Assembly: GCA_027924585.1 (NCBI GenBank)
Contig: BSBM01000125.1
Location: forward strand, 377,001 to 441,000
DNA length: 64,000 nucleotides
From: Larix kaempferi
Lineage: Eukaryota; Streptophyta; Pinopsida; Pinales; Pinaceae
Reading direction: 5' to 3'
Position numbers and translations under genes: made by a program. This document shows positions 57,001 to 64,000 of the stretch, in pieces (the first letter of the stretch is position 1; each line of letters starts with the position of its first letter). A model generated the notes under the pieces. The model searched no databases. It was not told the origin of the DNA and was given only the letters and a program-made list of their open reading frames with translations.

Positions 57001-58902
57001 AGTCGTTGTCTTTAGGGAACCAAAATCCTCTAGTATTTGTTGACATGGTCACGACCAGTTTGTGGAGGGGCCTTCTGTTGTTTCAGGGGTTAAACTGCTG
57101 CGAGATCAAGAACCGGACGGACTATGTGGAATGCCGCACTCCACTTAGCCCTAAGGAAACATCAGTCATTGTCTTCCTTGTATTCTCCGGCCACCATACT
57201 GGTGATACAAGGGTGATAAGGCAGAAGTGTCGAAAACCTTTTCCGATGTGTCATGAATGAGGTAGCTTAGTGACTTTTCTACTAGGGATCTTTTACCCAG
57301 GATTCCTTTCGGTAGAGGGATATCCTTCAAATTCAGTCTCTCACTTCGTATTGTTCGACTTGGATTTCATCACCTTGCGAAGGATACGATTTTTCGAGGT
57401 CTCCAGCTCCTAGTTAGGAAGTTTGCTTGCATTTCCACCTTTTTAGAGGGTCTTTTTCTTTTTAGTGCTACTTGTTGGCATTCTGGCCACTTTTGTTTCA
57501 GCTCGCTTACTATGACATCGGTCCCAATATAGTTTTTTGAGCTTGTTTTTTTGGCCTGCGAGCCTTGTCTTTTCATAGCTCCCCTTTTGCACGCTCGGTT
57601 GCTTTAGGGTTTTTGATTTCATACACGGTAGTTACCAATACTTATTTGATGATGTGTGATGTCCTCTTCTCCTAGGTCTTCGATATGGTTGAGTTAGATG
57701 GTCTTCTGAAGGGAATGAACACCCCTCCATGGAGCCACAAACGCTTGACCGTAGGAGTAGTCTAGAGGACCACATGATCACATCACCTGTGTAAACTTTT
57801 CCATTTACTGTGATGATGGTCTTTCAAGTTATATGGAACAATGGTACATTTGAGAGAGAGATGAATGGTTGTACCCCACCTTGGTCAATTGTCTTATGGT
57901 CCTTTCATTTTTTCGATAATATTTTTGTGGTACCTTGGATTTTACCTTTTGGGTGTTTTACTGATATTGGGATATCTTGTGATTTGTACCACCTTTTATG
58001 TTTTAGGTCTTGTGGGTACTATGGTAGTTTGTCCACATTTGAGGTACACCCACTTTCTCCAAATTGTTATGTGTCTTTATACCCACTTCGTACCACCCTC
58101 CTGACCTTACTTTGGAAGATTGCATGCTATCATACCTTTTGGTGGTACTATTTGAGTTACAAGAGGTAGTTACAAGGAGATATTGCATATATGAGGTAGT
58201 TACAAGGAGATATTGCATATATTGATTTGTACCGCCTTTTATGTTTTTGGTCTTGTGGTTATAACTATGGTAGTTTGTCCACGTTTGAGGTAGTGTACAC
58301 CCCCTTAGTCCCAAGGGTTGTGAGTCTTTATACCCATTCTTTTTTTTTATTTGTACCTTACTGGTTGGTCTTTGTACTGAGCCTTTTTACTGTCACTGAA
58401 TTTCTTTGATTGACCGTACCATAGCCCAGTCATCTCTCTCTCTCTCTGGTTTGTACTAGCCCTATCATAGGGTCACTTGGTTCCTAGAGTTGACTGGCCT
58501 CTAAGAGGCACAGTCATTTCTGAAAGTAACTCTTCTGAGTATATTACAGGAAACGTCTACACTAAGGTAATCAGATATGTGGTAAATAGTTTTCATTAAG
58601 TAGCCAGGACTTGTAGCATTAGAGGAGATCCTGTAACGTGTATGTGTAGTGTTTCATGTGTGCTACATGTGTGTTACATGTGTGATGTAGCGTTAAATCA
58701 AATAGTAAAAAACAACTCATAAATATTGCATGACTTTCTACTCTTAAGAAAGATAAATCGGTCGTCTTTCGATCATCACTTGAATACCTACATGTTGACA
58801 AAGGAAATGAGGATCAAGTAAAATTATAAAAGGCAATACACGTCAACTTTTAAGAGGCGCTATGCCTTGTGGTCGAATCTAAACTTTTTTCCAATGGTGC
58901 AG
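57001..58902. other. no gene recognised; presumed upstream region of the SET-TnpA gene
   Basis: Short unassigned frames only (for example 57006-57260 plus, 57810-58169 plus). A block with TATGGTAGTTTGTCCAC and TTTTATGTTTT-GGTCTTGTG recurs at about 57988-58045 and 58230-58295, and GAGGTAGTTACAAGGAGATA is duplicated in tandem at about 58164-58220. A short CT microsatellite lies at 58434-58448. An upstream exon with the start codon of the SET gene must lie here or be lost; I could not identify it. Confidence 0.45.
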
Positions 58903-59600
58903 GTAGAACCAAACAGGTATTTGTCTGATCTGTCTTCCTCGAGCAAGGGGAGTTTAGGAAGGCTAGAGGAAAGTGAGACATCCAGTAGGTCTAGAAGAAT
59001 TGCATCAACTAGATGTCAAAAAACCAAAAGAAGATTCCATAGATGCAATGAATTTTTTCACGGTCAAGGGGGGGCATGTTCCTATGGTGATGAGACAAAA
59101 GACGATGAAGAGGTGCCCTTGAGGTATAGACATTTAGTGAAACAATGGGTACCGAAGGATCTTCCTCCACCGAACACTGATTTTTGTGTGAACAAGAGGA
59201 CATATCGAATTGCACTGTCGTTGATACATGGTTTCGAGTTGTTTTCCATGGATTGCATCTTGGTCGGTTACGGGACATGTACAGAATTGATGGAGTATGT
59301 TGGACCCATATACAACTACAGCGATTGGATGCGCCTTGTCCGATATACAAAAAGTATGCATAGCTATGGATTGTCAACAAACTACTTACAATTGAAAGAA
59401 GGCCAAAGGCCACAGGGAATATTGCGGGGTTTATAAACAGCACACAACCAGGGTCTACAATTAAGCAACCAAACTGCGAATTTGAGAGGCGTGAAGGAAA
59501 CCGTGTTTTTGTAGTTGCTATTAAAACAATATCTGCAGGGGACGAGTTTCTTATTAATTACCCTATCAACCGAGTAGATACAAACAATGTTACTATATAA
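58903..59600 (+). pseudogene. SET-domain exon of a transposon-associated gene
   Basis: After an acceptor (GGTGCAG, AG at 58901-58902) the frame encodes a Ser/Arg-rich leader and then a SET methyltransferase-like domain. Visible parts are SLIHGFELFSMD (59221-59256, the G-x-G-F entry loop region, with the second Gly changed), ELMEYVGPIYNY (about 59284-59319), NIAGFINST (59418-59444, the place of the NHS motif), KQPNCEFE (59463-59486) and AGDEFLINYP (about 59536-59565, the place of GEEL-x-x-Y). The linear order matches SET domains that use S-adenosylmethionine to methylate lysine. A 1-bp deletion at 59416-59418 shifts the frame before the NHS region, and the canonical NHSC is NST-Q here. The frame closes at TAA 59598-59600 unless spliced at a GT near 59574 or 59589. 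Confidence 0.8.
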
Positions 59601-59654
59601 CATTTTACCCAACCTTTTAGTAATAAATTAAACATCATAAGGATTTTTTGTTAG

Positions 59655-60305
59655 TTTATTTCGTTTAAATTTCCCATATTTACTTCGCATGCCAGTGATC
59701 GGGATAAATCCCTGCCAACAAATGGTCGGAGGAGAAATTCTTCCTCGACAGAGCAGGTATACATCTTTCTAATAGTACAAATATAATAATAAAGAAGAGT
59801 TTGTATTTGCTTTCTTTTTCCATTATTAATAACTTGGTTTGTTTTATATAATGAAATTTATATTTGATGCAGAACATTGATCGAGAAATACACCCGTCGA
59901 ATGTTGATCAGACAACAACACCCTCGGGGCAACAGGTAGACCTGATTTGAATTGTACAATTAAAATATGTCAAAAAAATTTAGCATTATATTAATGTTTC
60001 AATGAATATTTTGGTTTCATTTACGCAATTTTATAGTCTATGCTTTTGATGCAGGCCGGTTCCGTAAGGTCGGCCACACCAGGGTCCACGCAACCGGTAT
60101 ACATCTTTGTAATATTAAAAATATAATATGAATAATAATTTTTTTGATGTGTTTTCTCATGAATAGTTTTGGAATCGTTTAGGTGACTTTCACTATGTTT
60201 TTTTATTAGGGTGTTGTTAGGGGCAGCTCCCAGATATTAGTAGATCGGGGCAAGTCGCCTATGACCATTGATCCAATGAGTGGATCGCGATCCTCGAGGT
60301 CACGG
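59655..60305 (+). pseudogene. linker exons between the SET and TnpA-like parts
   Basis: Four small exons, the last three entirely phase 0, have good GT-AG borders: about 59655 (or 59696)-59756, 59873-59935, 60055-60096 and 60210-60305. They encode polar Ser/Thr/Arg-rich peptides, such as NIDREIHPSNVDQTTTPSGQ, SVRSATPGSTQP and ILVDRGKSPMTIDPM. The linker is presumably disordered and contains VDRGKS, also found at the end of the minus-strand gene at 19925. The join from the SET exon to 59655 works in phase 0 but is inferred. Introns carry the conserved motif GTATACATCTTT twice at donors, hinting that the small exons arose by duplication. Confidence 0.7.
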
Positions 60306-60516
60306 GTATAATTCATTTCAATTGTACCAATATAATACGTAGCATAATGTTAATTTTGTTATGTATTTTTCGTGTGATAGACTGGTTTCGTTATGATAAT
60401 GTAAACCATGTTGTAATTTTACGAATCTATCATGATAGATGTGTTATATACGTTAATATAAAAATTGGAATCTATCAATAGAGAACTCAGTAGTGCTTTA
60501 TATATGTTTATTCCAG

Positions 60517-62718
60517 CCCACTAGTGAATTGCAGTATGAATCAGCATCGCAATATTTTCCGTTAGACCTTGAAGTGGTAGAGGTGCTTCACGATTGCGAA
60601 AAAATTGGTGAAGCCGCACACCTGCTAAAGATGGCAGAGAAATTATTGAATAGATATACTACAGAAATCCTTTCTCTAGTAATCCAGGTTCCGCAGACAA
60701 GCGTAATTAAAGAAAGGATTGCATTGTTGGAACATAAATCTAATAAATTGTGAGTAAGTTGAGGAATCTTGAATCATAGAATAATTCATTTAAATCTTTA
60801 TAATGTTCTCTTTTATATGATAGTATTGAACGTATAAGACATGGTGTGTATTTACAAAATTATAAGGGACCACACAATATTGGTCAAGGTGGTGTTGGCC
60901 CCAGCGATCCTCATGGAGAGACTTCGCATCATGACCAAACGACTCCACGTAGTTCGAATCCTTCGCCATTGTTGTCGACCGAACAGTCGACAACACGTTC
61001 CAAAACACCATGGACCCCCGCTGTGAGCGCAACAGCTGCTACTGACCAACACACAACGGATCATCCACAAGAAGGGGTCGACATCGAGTCCCCTATCAAT
61101 TTTGATGTCGAACAAGCTACATTTCCAGGATCTTCCCGTGTCAAAAGCATGGGAACACTAGAGACAACATTTTTGGTGGACGAAGATCTCGTCCCAATAA
61201 AGATACCGACGATCCCAGGTAATTAATCATAGTTGATCAGGTTAATTAGTGTTTATAATTTCATTGTAATATACCGATAAAATGTTTTTTATCAACTAAT
61301 TATGATCATGGCATGATCGCCGTGCAGGAAACAATGTTTTCTATAAACATATGAATGACTTTTGCTTGGAGATCTTCGGGCCCACCATCTAAAAAAGGTG
61401 GGATAGACAACCGAAACATTTAAAAGATGAACTCACTAATCGGTTGGTTGGACTGTTCGGGGAGAAAACCTTCAGTCATGCCAATGTCTTGAAAAAGGCT
61501 TGTCAACATGTGAAGGTTGTCCAAGACCAATATAGGACACACCTCGAAAGAAACCATAGGTATGAGCGCCCACCAATGATTCCAACAATGGAGTGGAGAG
61601 CTCTAGTGGAAGATGGAAAGGAGAAGGCTCTGAGAAGAGAAGGCAAGCTAACACCAGGCACAAGGAGGTATGCAATACTTTCTGCAATGTAATTCTAAAC
61701 CTTATTATCCTTGATTTCTATATCAAACTTGGAACATCTAACGTATTTCAACACTTGCATAGGCTACCAGACACATCAAAGGCCACAAAGGAAAGACTAG
61801 AAAAAATAGGTCAGCACAAGCTTGGCCCTGGTGGTTATTCGAATTTGGCGGCACGGTTTGTAAGTTTCGAGAAACCAACAATGAATACAAATAATAAATT
61901 GAAAATTATTTTTCGTTTTATTGCACTGTAAAATGTTAATTAACGACGATAAGCAAATATGCAGGCCGATCGATTCAATGAAGTACCCACAGAGGAAGAC
62001 ATGAAGCTTGGATTCCAGGAAGGCTTTGGAGCTGTTGTTGAACGTAGAAGAAGCTTATCTGGGCAAACACAGTCTTGTGGTACCAATCCATCCGATGCAC
62101 AGGTGTATAGAATCTATATAGTTTAATGAAGATTTTTCGCTTGTGGAATATTTTCGTTCCAAATACTTGATGTAAAATATTGACTATGTTTTTAACAGGA
62201 AAGTAATGATCCCATTAGTGTCGAGGAGGGACAACAACAAATCGATGATCAAGCTTCAAATCCCGGTAATGAATTTATTCATATGCTACAATTTTATGAA
62301 TAGCATTGCAAATGGTGACCATTAATTGTAGTTCACCATATTTCAACTACAGAGCATGTAGAGGGTGAAACTGTACAGGTTGAGACTGGACAAGAACATC
62401 AACAACATGATTTGGTCACACCTGGTAAAAAAACACCTTCGTAATGAATTTTTTTATATGAAAAACTCGTCATTACAATAGAAAAATATAACGATGTAAC
62501 ATTTTCACATCGTTGCAGCAAATCCGAACCCCTTGCCGCAAAATCCAAGTCTAAAACAACAATCAGCTAGGATATTGCAAACATCACCAAAAGCACCTGC
62601 TAAAGAACCAAGAACTGGAAGAGAAAGTCCAGATGATGTAGATGGTCCTCTCACAGATTATATACCACTGAAGAGAAGAAAAACTTATAAAAAGAAGGAC
62701 GGGAAAAATAGCGTCTAA
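60517..62718 (+). pseudogene. En/Spm TnpA / Transposase_24-like C-terminal part
   Basis: Eight exons join in phase at every border: 60517-60749, 60824-61218, 61328-61667, 61763-61859, 61965-62102, 62199-62265, 62353-62424 and 62519-62718. The product begins with a helical segment (EVVEVLHDCEKIGEAAHLLK, then IKERIALLEHKSNKL), followed by a Ser/Thr/Pro-rich stretch. Next comes a region with LKDELTNRLVGLFGEKTF, RRLPDTSKATKERLEK and HKLGPGGYSNLAARF, which resembles the plant transposase family Transposase_24 (Ptta/En/Spm). An acidic Gln-rich part and a basic nuclear-localisation-like end, PLKRRKTYKKKDGKN, complete it. A TAA at 61390-61392 interrupts the frame. TnpA-type proteins bind subterminal repeats and act with tnp2/TnpD in excision. 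Confidence 0.78.
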
Positions 62719-63990
62719 ATATTTTGATAACAATATATCATCCACTATTTTTGGTCTAATGAATGAATGAATGGTTTAATGAATGTTCTAATGTTTTAAT
62801 GATTCAGTGTAGTAAACTGTTACCTTCATTGAATTTCAACTTTTATTGAATGAATGTGTTGACTGAATGATTAATGAATGGTGTATTGAATGTTATATTT
62901 TATTAAATAAATGTGTTGATCGACTGAAACTATGGTTTAGTGAATGTTAGCATTTATTGAATGAATAATGGATGAAAGTTCATGATGAAATATGGATGAA
63001 TTTGCACATATTTGTTTTTTTCAAGTACATGCATTGGGTATGGGGAATTGAGAGTGATGTGAGGGGGGGGGGGGGCATAAGAGCTTCCACCTTCACGTGG
63101 TTGGCCCTGTTCAGTAGAGAATATGAAATTATTCTCGAAACAGAGAGGAGCTCAATGAATGGCTATGATGCTGGCTTTCTACAACCCACTCGCGTGTTGT
63201 CTAAATTTTGACAATTTCTTGTAGCTTGTTGTGATTTTTGGTTGCTCCTAATAACCAATCTCTAGTTTCCACAACATCAAAGGTTGAGTAAATGATGCAC
63301 TGGAATCAATATCCTTAACCTTCTCTTTAATTTCCTTGGAATCAATATCCTTAACCTCACATTAAACCCTTCCAAATTGGTATATTTACCATTCAAGGTT
63401 GGCTTCTTCTGAAGCATGATATTTGCAACTAAGCTAGCATACACCAACAACAATTAGAGACATGTTGCTTGTTGTGAATGTTCATATTTTTTTTAGGAAT
63501 GTAACTTGACCATAATGGCTCCTCCTACGCCAGGGAATTAAAGTCAACAGCAAATTAAAGAAAACATATAGTTTGCATCGAAAAAATAACAAGGTACGAA
63601 CTAAACTAAGGAGATCCAAACCTGCGACCTATGTCTAGTCCCAAGGCTACCACCTTCAAGCTTGAAGTGCAGCTGGCAAGGGCAATTACCTTCAAGCTCG
63701 ATTCATTCTGCATGCATTTCACAATGGGAGATGGCAGGCTACCACATTCAACCTTGATTCATTGTGTATGCATTTCACTATGCAATCGTCTCAGATTCTC
63801 ATTGCGTTTTCCCTCTATTAGTTTATCAATTCGGTATGACCCACGCCCACCGTCCGAGGAGTGTTTCCGCGGTCTTGAGTTCCAGCCTGACAACGGTGAC
63901 GATTCATTCTATATTTATGTTTCCCTTAAGCTGCAATATGGAAAACTCATAGTTCACTATCAAGATTTCTTTGACCGTTAGCTTTGTCAG
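62719..63990. other. 3' flank of the SET-TnpA gene; no further gene recognised
   Basis: A GAATGAATGTTT-type degenerate repeat (about 62755-62970) and copy B of the 125-bp repeat lie here. A 116-codon frame at 63631-63981 (plus) with FRGLEFQPDNGDDSFYIYVS has no recognised family and may be a host exon or chance. No CACTA right terminus is seen before the window ends. Confidence 0.45.
63045..63165 (+). repeat. 125-bp repeat, copy B (after SET-TnpA gene)
   Basis: Matches 50065-50190, including a run of 13 G residues in place of the interrupted G tract of copy A. It lies about 330 bp after the stop of the SET-TnpA gene. Confidence 0.85.
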
Positions 63991-64000
63991 ACAAACCTTA

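Noticed and set aside
57006-57260. 84-codon frame as an exon upstream of the SET domain
   Set aside because: No splice site leads in phase to 58903 that I can defend, and the peptide has no known motif.
60517-60530. CCCACTAGTGAATTG as a possible CACTA terminus
   Set aside because: It lies inside an exon that reads in phase (PTSELQYES) and has no subterminal repeats.
1-64000. tRNA genes, CRISPR arrays, bacterial-type operons or riboswitches
   Set aside because: None seen; sequence character is plant nuclear DNA. A tRNA scan was not possible here, so a missed tRNA cannot be excluded.

Overview
The window looks like nuclear DNA of a land plant with a large, repeat-rich genome; a gymnosperm or another big-genome seed plant is plausible but cannot be fixed from sequence alone. 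The evidence is plant-type PPR, UPL (HECT E3 ligase) and 18S rRNA remnants, CACTA (En/Spm) transposons with tnp2-type transposase, Ty3/gypsy and Ty1/copia debris, and AT-rich introns with GT-AG borders. Nothing is prokaryotic. Most coding matter belongs to transposons and is broken.

Layout, left to right. 1-5395: 3' end of a gypsy-like LTR element (tandem repeats, polypurine tract, 3' LTR) that landed inside a PPR gene whose remains lie at 5396-6420 (-). 7283-7747: copia integrase fragment. 7865-8345: piece of the 3' end of 18S rRNA (-). 9050-10193: two CACTA-type right ends. 12009-14989: long minus-strand LTR with a tRNA-Met primer site. 14995-15912: large inverted repeat. 16045-18585: gypsy reverse-transcriptase remnant running into five and a bit copies of a 358-bp tandem repeat. 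19925-28080 (-): a multi-exon, transposon-like gene with a triplicated exon, split by a 4.2-kb LTR-type insertion with a 5-bp target duplication. 28121-28190: 70-bp CpG-rich palindrome. 30353-31273: an intact 306-codon acidic ORF, the best candidate for an expressed host gene. Its 3' half and about 4.8 kb of downstream DNA are tandemly duplicated (about 31051-35868 and 35869-41476). Each copy holds gypsy RNase H/integrase remnants, a CpG palindrome and a long polypyrimidine tract; copy 2 also carries a 929-bp solo LTR. 41478-42240: CACTA left end. 44094-44585 (-): exon of an unidentified host gene, cut off by a second CACTA left end at 44586. 45080-49918: decayed tnp2 transposase gene. 50215-51210: about 1 kb of ATC trinucleotide repeat. 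51777-52260: gypsy gag remnant. 53593-54468 (-): uninterrupted fragment of a UPL1/UPL2-type ubiquitin ligase. 58903-62718: a many-exon gene combining an N-terminal SET (methyltransferase-like) domain with a C-terminal En/Spm 'Transposase_24/TnpA'-like region.

The most interesting item is that last gene. The exons from 59873 to 62718 join in phase at every border. The SET exon can be linked to them, but that splice is inferred. If the link holds, a plant CACTA element encodes its own SET-domain protein next to its DNA-binding transposase subunit, which suggests a transposon-borne chromatin function. This copy is dead: it has a 1-bp deletion in the SET domain and a TAA in the TnpA part. Whether tnp2, the UPL fragment and the SET-TnpA gene lie in one element is unresolved, because no matching right terminus is visible in the window.
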